64,000 bases of DNA from Gluconacetobacter dulcium (lineage in GTDB: Bacteria; Pseudomonadota; Alphaproteobacteria; Acetobacterales; Acetobacteraceae): positions 1 to 64,000 of the forward strand of contig NZ_JABEQN010000019.1 in NCBI RefSeq assembly GCF_014174165.1. The letters are read 5' to 3'. The translations under genes were made by a program, and so were the position numbers. Of this stretch, positions 53,575-63,322 are shown piece after piece. Every line of letters starts with the position of its first letter. The stretch's first letter is position 1. The notes under the pieces were generated by a model. That model was not told the origin of the DNA and did not search any database. It saw nothing but the letters and a program-made list of their open reading frames with translations.

Positions 53575-56216
53575 AGCCGTGGGTATTTCAGGGCGGCGAG
53601 TGCCGCGAACGGGCCGTCGGGGATGGGGCGGGGTGCCCGGACCGGCGGGACGGGACGAACGGCGCCGGGTGCCTGGCCCTTTGGCTTTGATGGCCGGGGT
53701 GGTGCTTCGGTCGGCGGGTTGGGTGTCCGGTGTCGCTGCCGGCGTCGCGCGTCTTGAGTTACCGCCAGCATTGCCGGCGCGGCCGGGCCGTATTCGCCGG
53801 CGCCGAGGGGGCGGGCGGCGCGGACGGGAATCTCCAGTGCCTTCAGGATCGCCGCCACCATTTCCGGACGGACGCCCAGCCGCGAGGGCAGGCCGTCTGG
53901 CAGGGGGACCGGGCCGTTGCGCGCGCGCCAGCGTAGCTCGCCGGACAGTTTCTCGGCGATATCCAGCCTGAGACGCACCGGGCCGGCGGCGATCCAGCCC
54001 AGTTGCGCCAGGATGGCGTCATGCGGGCCGTCGGCCGGGACCGAGACCGCGCCGGCGGGTGGCAGGTCGGGCAGTTTCCGCCCGGCCCGCGCCGCCAGCA
54101 GGATGGCGCGCAGGTGCATGGCGTGGGGGCGGAGCAGCGACGGCATCAGCACCGCATGACGCCCGATGCGCACGCCGAGCGCCTTGAGACGAGCCCGTTG
54201 GGCCGGGGGCACGGATAGGCTGTCGGCGACCACGCCGCCCTGTTCTTCCAGCCGGTGCAGGATGCCGCGCAGGGTCGGGTCCGCTTCCACGGCGGCGCGG
54301 GCGGCGAACAGGGGGGCCATCGCGCCGCGCACCTGCCGGTCCAGCCACTGGGCGAGATGCGCCCGGATACGTTCCTTCTGCGCGCCGTCGAGGAAGGAAT
54401 TGTCCATGACCTCGATGCGGGGCCGCAGCAGGTGGTCGCCGCCGCGCAGGCGGGCGACGGTGCCGCCGTCCCATTCCACGAAGCGCCCGTCGGCGGAGAA
54501 CGCGAAGGCGTCGTCGGGGGCCTGGGTGAGCGCCTGGACGCGGCGGGGGATTTCGGTGCGCAGGGCGCGGCGGGCGGCGCGCAGCAGGAGGCGCTGGTCG
54601 GGCAGCGCCCCGGCGGTGTCCGCCACCAGGTCCAGGCCGACCACCCGGCCCACCGGATGGCCCTCCACCACCACGTCGCCCTGGGCGGTGACGGCGGACA
54701 GCAGGTCTTCCTCGGCGGCTTCGTCCAGGCGGCGGATCAGGGAGGCGGCGCGGCGGTCGACGAAGCGGGCGGTCAGCCGTTCGTGCAGCGCATCGGACAA
54801 CTGGTCCTCGACCGCGCGGGTGCGCTCCTGCCACTGGGTAGCGTGCCGTACCCAGTCGCGGCGGGCGGCGATATAGGCGCAGACGCGAATGCCCGAGAGG
54901 CGGTGCATCAGGGAGTCGATATCGCCTTCGGTCTTGCTGAAGCCCGCGATCTGGGACTCCATCCACGCCTCTGGCACATGCTCGTCGCGCATGACGTGGG
55001 TGAAGATCCGCGCGCAGAGCCGGGTGTGGCTCTCGTCGCCCAGTTTGCGGAAATCGGGGATCTGGCAGGCTTCCCAAAGCAGACGGGTGGCGCGGGGGGA
55101 GCGGACGAGGGTGCGGATGTCCGGCACCGCCGCCAGGCTGCCGAGGGTGAGGACATCCGTCGCCTCGTTGCCGGCGGTGAGGCCGATCGTCGGCGGGGGG
55201 CGGTTCAGGCTGGCCAGAAGGGCCTCGGGGTTGGCGAAATCCAGATCGCTGTTGCGCCAGAACAGGCGCTCGATCGGGTCGAAACGGTGGGTTTCGACGG
55301 CCTCGACCACCTCCTCGGGCAGGGGCGGGCAGGTGCCGGCGGTGCCGAAGGTGCCGTCGCGCATGCCGCGTCCGGCGCGGCCGGCGATCTGGGCGATTTC
55401 GGCGGGATGGAGGCGGCGCGCCCGCAGGCCGTCGAATTTCGACAGGCCGGCGAAGGCGACATGGTTGACGTCCATGTTCAGGCCCATGCCGATGGCGTCG
55501 GTCGCCACCAGGTAATCGACCTCGCGCTCCTGATAGAGCGCCACCTGTGCGTTGCGCGTGCGTGGGGAGAGCTGGCCCATGACGACGGCGCAGCCGCCGC
55601 GCCGCCGCCGGATCAGTTCGGCGATCGCGTAGACTTCGGTGGCCGAGAAGGCGACGATGGCGGAGCGGGGGGGCAGGCGCGTCAGCTTGCTGGCACCCAG
55701 ATGGGTCAGGCTGGAGAGGCGGGGCCGGGTGTCGATCTCGATGCCCGGTACCAGGCGGCGCAGCAGCGGGCGAATGGTCTCCGCGCCCAGGAACATGGTT
55801 TCCACCATGCCGCGCGCATGGAGCAGCCGGTCGGTGAAGATATGGCCCCGGTCGGGGTCGGCGCAGAGCTGGATTTCGTCGACCGCGACGAATTCGGCGC
55901 GCTGGTCGAGCGGCATGGCCTCGACGGTGCAGGAGAACCAGCGGGCGTTCGGCGGGACGATCTTTTCCTCGCCGGTGATCAGCGCGACGGCGCCGACACC
56001 TTTGGCGGCGACCATGCGCTCGTAATTCTCGCGGGCCAGCAGGCGCAGGGGAAAGCCGATGATGCCGCTGGAATGGGCGAGCAGCCGCTCGATGGCGAGA
56101 TGGGTCTTGCCCGTGTTGGTCGGCCCGAGGACGGCCCTGATTCGCCTGGCATGTGCAGGGTGGAAGGCGTGTCGCGCGGCACTGGGGGAGCCGGCCCCCG
56201 GGGATGCACCCATCAT
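53571..56216 (-). CDS. SUV3-like DEAD/DEAH RNA helicase
   Basis: An 881-residue helicase related to mitochondrial SUV3. Walker A is GPTNTGKTH at the N-terminus, the Walker B region is VDEIQL, motif III-like FSATEVYAI follows, and QIAGRAGRGM is motif VI. The remainder is a SUV3-type C-terminal extension rich in Ala/Pro/Arg at the end. Its E. coli counterpart is absent; in alphaproteobacteria it stands with an S4 protein and fdxA. It probably takes part in RNA turnover. ATG at 56216 (or 56213) is used; an upstream in-frame extension overlaps the divergent pepA-like gene. Confidence 0.87.
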   Translation of the reverse strand: MMGASPGAGSPSAARHAFHPAHARRIRAVLGPTNTGKTHLAIERLLAHSSGIIGFPLRLLARENYERMVAAKGVGAVALITGEEKIVPPNARWFSCTVEAMPLDQRAEFVAVDEIQLCADPDRGHIFTDRLLHARGMVETMFLGAETIRPLLRRLVPGIEIDTRPRLSSLTHLGASKLTRLPPRSAIVAFSATEVYAIAELIRRRRGGCAVVMGQLSPRTRNAQVALYQEREVDYLVATDAIGMGLNMDVNHVAFAGLSKFDGLRARRLHPAEIAQIAGRAGRGMRDGTFGTAGTCPPLPEEVVEAVETHRFDPIERLFWRNSDLDFANPEALLASLNRPPPTIGLTAGNEATDVLTLGSLAAVPDIRTLVRSPRATRLLWEACQIPDFRKLGDESHTRLCARIFTHVMRDEHVPEAWMESQIAGFSKTEGDIDSLMHRLSGIRVCAYIAARRDWVRHATQWQERTRAVEDQLSDALHERLTARFVDRRAASLIRRLDEAAEEDLLSAVTAQGDVVVEGHPVGRVVGLDLVADTAGALPDQRLLLRAARRALRTEIPRRVQALTQAPDDAFAFSADGRFVEWDGGTVARLRGGDHLLRPRIEVMDNSFLDGAQKERIRAHLAQWLDRQVRGAMAPLFAARAAVEADPTLRGILHRLEEQGGVVADSLSVPPAQRARLKALGVRIGRHAVLMPSLLRPHAMHLRAILLAARAGRKLPDLPPAGAVSVPADGPHDAILAQLGWIAAGPVRLRLDIAEKLSGELRWRARNGPVPLPDGLPSRLGVRPEMVAAILKALEIPVRAARPLGAGEYGPAAPAMLAVTQDARRRQRHRTPNPPTEAPPRPSKPKGQAPGAVRPVPPVRAPRPIPDGPFAALAALKYPRL

Positions 56217-56349
56217 GGGGCCATGCTCAGATGACGCCGGATGGATTGCAAGCAAAACCCGCGCCCGGATTGTAGAATACGTGCGCGACCGGTTGCGTTG
56301 CCCGACCGCAGGACGCACGCTGATGGTGTTCGGGTTGCGGAGGTCGCTG

Positions 56350-57768
56350 ATGTCCATTGAAGAATTCCCCTGCCTGCTGCCGTCCACGCGAGGGCGACGC
56401 AGCGGCGTGCGCGTGATTCACGCGATCACGCCTGCCGAGTTCGGCACCCTGGCCGAACGAGTCGGTGAATCCGGCGCCGCGTTCCTGCGCGAGTCGGGTT
56501 TTCGGGGGCTGGTCGGGGAACTGGGGCTGGTGCCGGGCAAGGACGGGGTGGCGGCGGCGGTGCTGGTCGTGCAGGCGGGGGCGGACCCGTTTCAGTTCGG
56601 CAGGCTGGCGAAGGATCTGCCGCCGGGCGCGTGGAAGATCGCGCTGCCTGCGGGCATTGCCCCGGATATCGCGGTTCTGGGCTTCTGCCTCGGGGCGTAT
56701 CAGATGCCCGCCTTTGGCCGGGCCGCGCGGCCGGAGCGGGATATCGCGCGTCTGGTCGTGCCGGCCGGCGGGGCCGCCGGAGCGGAGGTCGCGCAGGCGA
56801 TCCGGCTGGGGCGGGACCTGATCAACGCGCCGCCCAACCTGATGGGGCCGGCCGAACTGGCCGAGGCGGCCCGTACCCTGCTGGAACCGCTGGGAGCGCG
56901 GGTGGAGATCGTGAAGGGGCGGAAGCTGGCGCGGGCCTATCCCACCGTCGCGCATGTCGGCGCGGGATCGGAGCGGGCGCCCAAGGTGGTGATCGCGCGC
57001 TGGGAGGGCAGCCGGGCCGGAGCGAAAGCCCCGCTGCTGTCGCTGGTGGGCAAGGGGGTGTGTTTCGATACCGGCGGTTACGACATCAAGCCGGCGGCGG
57101 GCATGCTGCGCATGAAGAAGGACATGGGCGGGGCCGCCATCATGCTGGCCCTGGCGCATCTGGTGATGACGCGCGACCTGCCCGTTCGGCTGGAACTGCG
57201 CCTGGGATGCGTGGAGAACAGTATCTCGGGCACGGCCATGCGGCCATCGGACGTGGTGGTCACGCGGTCGGGCCTGACGGTGGAGATCGGCAATACGGAT
57301 GCCGAGGGGCGGCTGGTGCTGTGCGACCTGCTGACCGAGGCCAGCGAGACGGACCCGGACCTGCTGATCGACGCCGCCACCCTGACCGGTGCCGCCCGTG
57401 TGGCGCTGGGCCCGGACCTGCCGGCGCTGTTCAGCAATGACGACGCGGTCGCGCAGGCGATTCTCGACGCCGGCACGTCGTGCGGCGACCCGCTGTGGCG
57501 GCTGCCCCTGTGGGACGATTATGCCGCGTGGCTGCGGAGTCCGGTGGCCGATTTGAACAATGTGGCGGCAAAACCTATGGCGGGCGCGCTCACGGCGGCG
57601 CTGTTTTTAAAAAAATTCATCAAAACAGGCGTGCGCTGGGCACATATCGATGTGTATGCGTGGAACGATCATTACCGTTCCGGACGGCCGGAAGGAGGGG
57701 AAATACCGGTTTTGCGGGCCGTGTACGCATCTTTGTTGCGAACGCTGCCGACAAGGGAAAATACGTAA
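56350..57768 (+). CDS. Leucyl aminopeptidase family (M17) protein
   Basis: A 472-residue cytosolic metallo-exopeptidase. The metal and active-site segments are present: LVGKGVCFDTGGYDIKP, MKKDMGGAAIML, and the signature NTDAEGRL. AVLGFCLGAYQMPAF lies in the N-terminal domain. It releases N-terminal amino acids from peptides. ATG 56350 follows a GGAGG ribosome site; a longer frame upstream overlaps the divergent helicase. The last about 60 codons include an unusual run of A-rich codons around 57607. Confidence 0.93.
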   Translation: MSIEEFPCLLPSTRGRRSGVRVIHAITPAEFGTLAERVGESGAAFLRESGFRGLVGELGLVPGKDGVAAAVLVVQAGADPFQFGRLAKDLPPGAWKIALPAGIAPDIAVLGFCLGAYQMPAFGRAARPERDIARLVVPAGGAAGAEVAQAIRLGRDLINAPPNLMGPAELAEAARTLLEPLGARVEIVKGRKLARAYPTVAHVGAGSERAPKVVIARWEGSRAGAKAPLLSLVGKGVCFDTGGYDIKPAAGMLRMKKDMGGAAIMLALAHLVMTRDLPVRLELRLGCVENSISGTAMRPSDVVVTRSGLTVEIGNTDAEGRLVLCDLLTEASETDPDLLIDAATLTGAARVALGPDLPALFSNDDAVAQAILDAGTSCGDPLWRLPLWDDYAAWLRSPVADLNNVAAKPMAGALTAALFLKKFIKTGVRWAHIDVYAWNDHYRSGRPEGGEIPVLRAVYASLLRTLPTRENT

Positions 57769-57935
57769 TCGTGAAATAATGAACATGAACGAACTATTCT
57801 CATTTCACGGGCTTATATCTGTCGCATTCTGAAACTATATACGGTTCTGGAATGACCGTCGGACCCTGAGCGGGAACGCTGACGGCAAAAATTTTGGGGG
57901 GCGTTGCCGACCTCCCCGGGAAAGGCTTTTTCACT

Positions 57936-58343
57936 ATGGCTCAGAACTCATCGACCACCGATCAGCTGGTCAACACGCTGCGCGATACCATCGTTGCCAT
58001 GGTGCGCCGTGACGGGCCGGATCTGTCGGCCCGCCAGCTTGGCGTCTTCCTCACCTGCTACCTTGAGGAAGGGGCGCATACCGTCCGTGGCCTCGCCGCC
58101 GCGCTGAACGTATCCAAGCCGGCCATCACCCGTGCGCTCGACCGGCTCGGGGAACTGGATCTGGCCCGCCGCAAGGTGGACCCGATGGACCGCCGCTCGG
58201 TTCTGGTGCAGCGCACGCTGAAGGGCTCGGCCTATCTGCGCGAACTGCGTTCGATCATGGGCGAGGCCGCCGGTGTGCCCACGGCCGCCCGCACTGCCAA
58301 GATCGTGCGCGAAGAGCGCGCGCCGCGTCGCGCCGCCGGCTGA
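57936..58343 (+). CDS. MarR-family transcriptional regulator
   Basis: A 135-residue winged-helix protein. The HTH is seen in HTVRGLAAALNVSKPAITRALDRLGELDLARR, followed by the wing KVDPMDRRSVLVQRT. No N-terminal signal. It is shorter than most MarR proteins at the C-terminus (basic ending ERAPRRAAG). Target and ligand unknown. An upstream start at 57894 would add 14 residues; ATG 57936 is preferred. Confidence 0.85.
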   Translation: MAQNSSTTDQLVNTLRDTIVAMVRRDGPDLSARQLGVFLTCYLEEGAHTVRGLAAALNVSKPAITRALDRLGELDLARRKVDPMDRRSVLVQRTLKGSAYLRELRSIMGEAAGVPTAARTAKIVREERAPRRAAG

Positions 58344-58350
58344 CGCGGTG

Positions 58351-58378
58351 GGGTGGTGGCCCGTCCGGGCCACCACCC
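58351..58378 (+). terminator. Hairpin after the MarR gene
   Basis: GGGTGGTGGCCC-GTCC-GGGCCACCACCC, a perfect 12-bp stem a few bases after the stop codon. Only a short T-rich tail (GTTCCATT) follows, so termination is likely but weak. Confidence 0.65.
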
Positions 58379-58539
58379 GTTCCATTCTGGAAGACGACAG
58401 ACCGATCGGATGAATTGGCCGGTGGCCGTGCGTGACCGATGGTCCGCACGCGCGTTTCCGCGCCCGCCGATTCCCCCTGATGGCGTGTATTTTCGGGCGT
58501 TAATTCAGCCGATCAGAACAGACGATTAGGAGAAAGATC

Positions 58540-59004
58540 ATGCGTATGGCATCGCGTATCGCTGCCGTGGCCGCTCTCGCCGTTCCGTTTCTGATGACGT
58601 CCCTTCCTGGCCCGGTCACCGCCCGTGCCGCCGACGACCTGGGGACGCCCGTCGGGCATATCCGGCTGGTTGCGAAATCGGCCGATGTCGGCGTCGGCTG
58701 GACGTGGGGCTCCGGCAAGCTGACCTTCGGGCACCATACCTACAACTTCACCGTCAAGGGCGGGTCGATCGCCGCCGTCGGCTATTCGAAGATCGAAGGT
58801 ACGGGCACCGTCTATAACCTGAAGAACCTGCACGATTTCGACGGCACCTATGTGGCCGGCAACGGTGAAGCCACGGTTGGCAATGGTGTGGGTGGCAGCC
58901 TGCTGCACAACGGCAATGGCGTGACGATCAAGATCGAAACCATCTCGAAGGGTGCGCGGCTGGCCGCCGCTGCCCAGGGGCTGGAACTGACGCTGACCCA
59001 CTGA
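58540..59004 (+). CDS. Exported protein, EipA/DUF1134-like
   Basis: A 154-residue protein with a signal peptide (RIAAVAALAVPFLMTSLPG…TARAADD). The body is beta-rich and small-residue-rich with segments DVGVGWTWGSGKL, GYSKIEGTGTVYNL and a C-terminal GVTIKIETISKGARLA. This resembles the EipA/DUF1134 family of periplasmic proteins linked to envelope integrity in alphaproteobacteria, but the similarity is only judged by eye. An AGGAG ribosome site precedes ATG 58540. Confidence 0.5.
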   Translation: MRMASRIAAVAALAVPFLMTSLPGPVTARAADDLGTPVGHIRLVAKSADVGVGWTWGSGKLTFGHHTYNFTVKGGSIAAVGYSKIEGTGTVYNLKNLHDFDGTYVAGNGEATVGNGVGGSLLHNGNGVTIKIETISKGARLAAAAQGLELTLTH

Positions 59005-59035
59005 CGGGTCTTTCGGCGCCGGCCCGGTTCGTCGC

Positions 59036-60097
59036 TCAGACGGGCCGGGTCGGTTGCCGCATGCGCCGCTCGACGACGGCGCTCCAGGCCAGTTGCGGCA
59101 GCAGGACCATGAGCAGACCCGCTGCCGTGCCCGACAGGCCATGCAGGCCCGACAGGCCATGTAGAACGGTCCAGGCCGTCACGCTTCCCCACAGGACGAA
59201 CCCCCAATGTATGAGGGTGACGGTGACCGGCGAGAGGCCGGACTGTGTTGCGCGCTGGTAGAGATGCTCGCGGTGGCCCTCCATCAGGCGGGCGCCGTTT
59301 CGCCAGCGGCGGGCCAGCGTATAGAGGACATCGTAGATCAGGCCGGCCAGCAGCATCGGCACCACGTACCATGCGGTCAGGCCCGGCTGGGTGGCGCAGG
59401 CGAGGCCGAATGCGCCGGCCAGCAGGCCGCAGGGCTGGCTGCCGACATCGCCCATGAAGATGCGGGCCTTTGGAAAATTGAACGGCAGGAAGCCGGCCAG
59501 CGCCGCCGCCAGCACCAGAGCCATGCCGCCGAGAGTCGTCCCCGCCGCCAGGAGGCCGAGGGCGAGGGCGGCCAGCATGACCGAACCCGATACCAGCCCG
59601 TTCAGCCCATCCATGAAATTGACCGCGTTGGTCATGAACACCAGACAGCAGACCGACAGGACGAACCACGCGGGCGCGGCCAGCGATGCGGCCCAGGGAA
59701 GGGGCAGCGTGGCGGGCAGGCCGGCGGGGACCGGGAGCGTGAGAGCCACCAGGACCGATGCCGCGACCTGTGCCCCCAGCTTCAGCAGAGGGGACCATTG
59801 ATAGACATCGTCCAGCCAGGAGACCGCGCCCAGCAGGGCCGTCGCGGCCAGCAGGCCGGCGAGGGGCAGGTCCAGCGGCGGCAGGCCGTGCAGCATGCGC
59901 CCGGCCGGGACCGCCAGCACGAACGCCGCCACGATGCCGATGCCGCCGCCCTTGGGCGTGGGAAGCGTGTGCGAACTGCGATGCCCCGGATGGTCCATGA
60001 CGCCCAGGCGGATCGTCGCCGCCACGGTCAGGGCGGCGGCGATCCAGGTGGCGAACAGCAGGAACGGGAAGGCCAGGGGCGGGGGGGAGGCGATCAC
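59036..60097 (-). CDS. MraY/WecA-family glycosyl-1-phosphate transferase (GT4)
   Basis: A 353-residue membrane protein with about ten helices. DHPGHRSSHTLPTPKGGGIGI at the N-terminus, the catalytic LLGAVSWLDDVY, NAVNFMDGLNGL and NFPKARIFMGDVGSQPCG match the WecA/WbpL branch, which transfers a sugar phosphate to undecaprenyl phosphate to start a glycan. The C-terminus contains a duplicated LHGLSG hexapeptide (tandem 18-bp repeat near 59129). Divergent from the CapD-like gene, hence part of the same glycan locus. Confidence 0.9.
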   Translation of the reverse strand: MIASPPPLAFPFLLFATWIAAALTVAATIRLGVMDHPGHRSSHTLPTPKGGGIGIVAAFVLAVPAGRMLHGLPPLDLPLAGLLAATALLGAVSWLDDVYQWSPLLKLGAQVAASVLVALTLPVPAGLPATLPLPWAASLAAPAWFVLSVCCLVFMTNAVNFMDGLNGLVSGSVMLAALALGLLAAGTTLGGMALVLAAALAGFLPFNFPKARIFMGDVGSQPCGLLAGAFGLACATQPGLTAWYVVPMLLAGLIYDVLYTLARRWRNGARLMEGHREHLYQRATQSGLSPVTVTLIHWGFVLWGSVTAWTVLHGLSGLHGLSGTAAGLLMVLLPQLAWSAVVERRMRQPTRPV

Positions 60098-60158
60098 GAC
60101 CGCCTGCCGTGCTGTTTTGTCGTCATGGCTTCTTCTAGCATGGAATGGGCTGGGCTAT

Positions 60159-62162
60159 ATGATCGGCACAATGGCTTCGCAACGCCCTGACCCCGGTGAC
60201 GACCCCGGCGAGCCCGACGCCGGGCGGCGCCCGGTCAACCGAATCGCCGTCAACGTGATGCTGGATGGGGGGCTTGCCGCGCTCTCGGCCCCGCTTGCCC
60301 GCTGGCTGGCCGACCCCGGCGGCGGGCTGCTGCATCCTTTGTGGTTTATCGCGGGCGGGGCGATCACGCTGGTGATCAGCAGTCTGCCGTTTCGCGTCCA
60401 GCAGCAATATTGGCGCTTTTCCGGGGTGGATGACCTGCTGGGAATCGCCGGGGCCTCGGCGGCGAGCGCCATGCTGTTCTCGCTGGGTCTGTATGTTACC
60501 GGCTTTCCGATCCCGACGCCGGCTTTTCCCTTTATCCATGCGCTGGTGCTGCTGGTGCTGCTGGGGGGCGTGCGGGTGGTCTATCGCCTGTCCTGCCGGC
60601 ATTCCACGCGGCGTTATCCGTCCGCGCAGGTGGTGCTGATCGGGTCCGATCAGTCCGCCGACCTGTTCATCCGCGCCATCGAGCGCGCGGCGCATCCGGC
60701 GTTCCGGGTCGCGGGCATCATGACCGGGGGGCGGCGGCAGACGGGGCGCCGAATCCACGGTGTGCCGATTCTGGGCCATGTGCGGACGATGGACGAGATC
60801 CTGGACCGGGCGCGCGGCGGGAGCGGGTGGCCGGACCTGCTGATCGTGACCGATGCCGACTTCCGGGGCGAGGAACTGGCGCGGGTGCTGACATCGGCCG
60901 AGCAGCGCGGCCTGTCCGTCCAGCGGGCGCCGGACCTGACCGACCTGACCCCCGCCGCCCGGCTGGAACTGCGGCCGATCGCGATCGAGGAACTGCTGAA
61001 CCGGCCGCTGGTCGATCTGGACCGGGAGGGGATGGCGGCGCTGCTGGGCGGCCGCACGGTTCTGGTGACCGGGGCGGGGGGCTCGATCGGCTCGGAACTG
61101 GCGCGGCAGATCGCGGGATATGCGCCGGGGCGCCTGCTGCTGCTGGACCATGGGGAGTTCGCGCTGTGGCAGATCGACCTTGAATTGTCCGAGCGCGCGC
61201 CGGATATCCGGCGCGAGGCGATATTGGCCGATGTGCGCGATCGCGACCGGATGGAAGAGGTCTGTGCCCTCTATCGCCCCGAACTGGTCTTTCATGCCGC
61301 CGCCCTGAAGCATGTGCCGATGGTCGAGGCCAATCCGTGCGAGGGGGTGTTGACCAACGTGATCGGCACCCGCGTGGTGGCCGATGCGGCGGCGCGCAAC
61401 GGGGCGCTGGCGCTGGTGATGGTTTCGACCGACAAGGCGGTGAATCCGTCCAGTCTGATGGGGGCTTCCAAGCGCGCGGCCGAAATGTACTGCCAGGCGC
61501 TGGATGTCGCGGCCCGCAGCCGCGGCGGCGAGGCCATGCGCTGCGTGACCGTGCGGTTTGGCAATGTGCTGGGATCGACCGGATCGGTCGTGCCGCTGTT
61601 TCGCCGCCAGTTGGAGCGGGGCGGGCCGCTGACCGTGACCCACCCCGACATGCAGCGTTATTTCATGACGGTCTCGGAAGCGGTGGGGCTGGTCCTGCAG
61701 GCCAGCGTGCGCGGGACGATCCGCGACCAGGCGGGAAGCGGGACGGATACGCTGCTGCGCAATGGCGGGATTTTCGTGCTGGACATGGGCAAGCCGGTGA
61801 AGATCGTCGATCTGGCGCGGCAGATGATCCGGCTGGCGGGGCTGCGCCCGCAGGTGGACGTGCCGATCCGCTTCACCGGCCTTCGGCCGGGCGAAAAGCT
61901 GTTCGAGGAACTGTTCCACGGGCGCGAGGCGCCGGTGGCGACCGACCACCCCGGCCTGCGCATGGCGACGCCGCGTATCGTGGACAGCCGCGCGGTGGGG
62001 CTGGTGATCGACCGGCTGGCCGTGGCCTGCCATAGAGGGGACGCGCCGGCCGTCCTTGCGCTGATCAGGGGTCTCGTTCCCGAATTCGCCCATAACCCGA
62101 CCGGCGATCCGCACGATACGATGGCGGAACCGACCGACGCCGAAAGGACGATGCATTCATGA
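60159..62162 (+). CDS. CapD/WbpM-type nucleoside-diphosphate-sugar epimerase/dehydratase
   Basis: A 667-residue inner-membrane enzyme with four N-terminal helices, a first nucleotide-binding-like domain (AQVVLIGSDQSADLFIRAIE), and the catalytic SDR domain: VTGAGGSIGSELARQI, HAAALKHVPMVE, and the STDKAVNPSSLMGASKR motif with the Met-Lys active site of this family. Such enzymes convert UDP-GlcNAc-type sugars to 4-keto-6-deoxy sugars for surface glycans. ATG 60159 (or 60171) is chosen; the upstream open frame overlaps the divergent GT4 gene. The stop overlaps the aminotransferase start (ATGA). Confidence 0.9.
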   Translation: MIGTMASQRPDPGDDPGEPDAGRRPVNRIAVNVMLDGGLAALSAPLARWLADPGGGLLHPLWFIAGGAITLVISSLPFRVQQQYWRFSGVDDLLGIAGASAASAMLFSLGLYVTGFPIPTPAFPFIHALVLLVLLGGVRVVYRLSCRHSTRRYPSAQVVLIGSDQSADLFIRAIERAAHPAFRVAGIMTGGRRQTGRRIHGVPILGHVRTMDEILDRARGGSGWPDLLIVTDADFRGEELARVLTSAEQRGLSVQRAPDLTDLTPAARLELRPIAIEELLNRPLVDLDREGMAALLGGRTVLVTGAGGSIGSELARQIAGYAPGRLLLLDHGEFALWQIDLELSERAPDIRREAILADVRDRDRMEEVCALYRPELVFHAAALKHVPMVEANPCEGVLTNVIGTRVVADAAARNGALALVMVSTDKAVNPSSLMGASKRAAEMYCQALDVAARSRGGEAMRCVTVRFGNVLGSTGSVVPLFRRQLERGGPLTVTHPDMQRYFMTVSEAVGLVLQASVRGTIRDQAGSGTDTLLRNGGIFVLDMGKPVKIVDLARQMIRLAGLRPQVDVPIRFTGLRPGEKLFEELFHGREAPVATDHPGLRMATPRIVDSRAVGLVIDRLAVACHRGDAPAVLALIRGLVPEFAHNPTGDPHDTMAEPTDAERTMHS

Positions 62163-63304
62163 CTGCTCCGCTGCCCGACAGCCTTCCGCCCATCGCGTTT
62201 CTCGACCTGCCGGCGCAGCAGGCGCGGCTGGGCGATGCGATCCGACGGCGGGTCGATACCGTGATGGCGCATTGCCGGTTCGTGATGGGCCCCGAGGTGG
62301 CGGAACTGGAGCAGGCGCTGGCGGCCTATGCCGGGGCGGACCAGTGTGTCGGCGTGTCCTCGGGCACCGATGCGATCCAGATCGTGATGATGGCCGAGGG
62401 AATCGGGGCGGGGGACGCCGTTTTCCTGCCGGCCTTTACCTACACGGCGACGGCCGAAGTGCCGCTGCTGCTGAAGGCGACGCCGGTTTTCGTCGATGTC
62501 GACCCCCGGACCTTCCAGATCGACCCGGCCAGCCTGGAACGGCGGATTGCCCAGGTGCGGGCCGACGGGCGACTGCGCCCGCGTGCGATCGTGGGGGTCG
62601 ATCTGTTCGGCCAGCCGGCGCCGTGGCCGGAACTGCGCGCGATCGCGGAGCGGGAAGGGCTGTTCCTGATGGATGATTGCGCCCAGTCGTTCGGCGGCGC
62701 GCTGGCGGGCCGCAAGCTGGGATGCGAGGCGACAGCCACCACCCTGTCCTTCTTCCCGTCCAAGCCGCTGGGCGGTTATGGCGATGGCGGCGCGATCCTG
62801 ACCGACGACCCGGAGCGGGCGGAGCTGTATCGCTCGCTGCGCACCCATGGCGAAGGCACGACGCGGTACGAGGTGCTGCGTATCGGCATGAACGGGCGGC
62901 TCGATACGCTTCAGGCGGCGGTGCTGCTGGCGAAGCTGGAAGGGTTCGATGCCGAACTCGCGCGGCGAGACGCCATTGCGGATGCCTATGACGCCGGGCT
63001 GGAAGGGCATGTCGTGACGCCGGCGCGGGTGCCGCATGCGCAGAGCGCGTGGGCGGTTTATGCCGTATTGACCGAAAATGAAGCCGCGCGCGCGGCGTTG
63101 CAGGACCGGCTGAAGGCGCGGGGCGTGCCCTCGGCGATCTATTATCCGCGGCCGCTCCATCTTCAGCCCGCATATCAGGGCTCGCATGACGGAACGCCGT
63201 TGCCTGTTGCCGAAGAACTGGCTTGCCGTATTCTTGCGCTGCCCATCCACCCCGAACTGACGGATGCGGAGGTCGCGCGGGTTATCGCGGCCGTTCGCGG
63301 TTAA
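62159..63304 (+). CDS. DegT/DnrJ/EryC1-family sugar aminotransferase
   Basis: A 381-residue PLP enzyme. SSGTDAIQIVMMAEGIGAGD, DDCAQSFGG and the PLP lysine in SFFPSKPLGGYGDGG are diagnostic, with GMNGRLDTLQAAVLLAKL in the second half. It aminates a keto-sugar nucleotide, very likely the product of the upstream CapD-like enzyme, to which it is translationally coupled. The pair would make an amino-deoxy sugar for exopolysaccharide, LPS or a glycosylated protein. Confidence 0.92.
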   Translation: MTAPLPDSLPPIAFLDLPAQQARLGDAIRRRVDTVMAHCRFVMGPEVAELEQALAAYAGADQCVGVSSGTDAIQIVMMAEGIGAGDAVFLPAFTYTATAEVPLLLKATPVFVDVDPRTFQIDPASLERRIAQVRADGRLRPRAIVGVDLFGQPAPWPELRAIAEREGLFLMDDCAQSFGGALAGRKLGCEATATTLSFFPSKPLGGYGDGGAILTDDPERAELYRSLRTHGEGTTRYEVLRIGMNGRLDTLQAAVLLAKLEGFDAELARRDAIADAYDAGLEGHVVTPARVPHAQSAWAVYAVLTENEAARAALQDRLKARGVPSAIYYPRPLHLQPAYQGSHDGTPLPVAEELACRILALPIHPELTDAEVARVIAAVRG

Positions 63305-63322
63305 ACGAGAAAGACAACAGGT

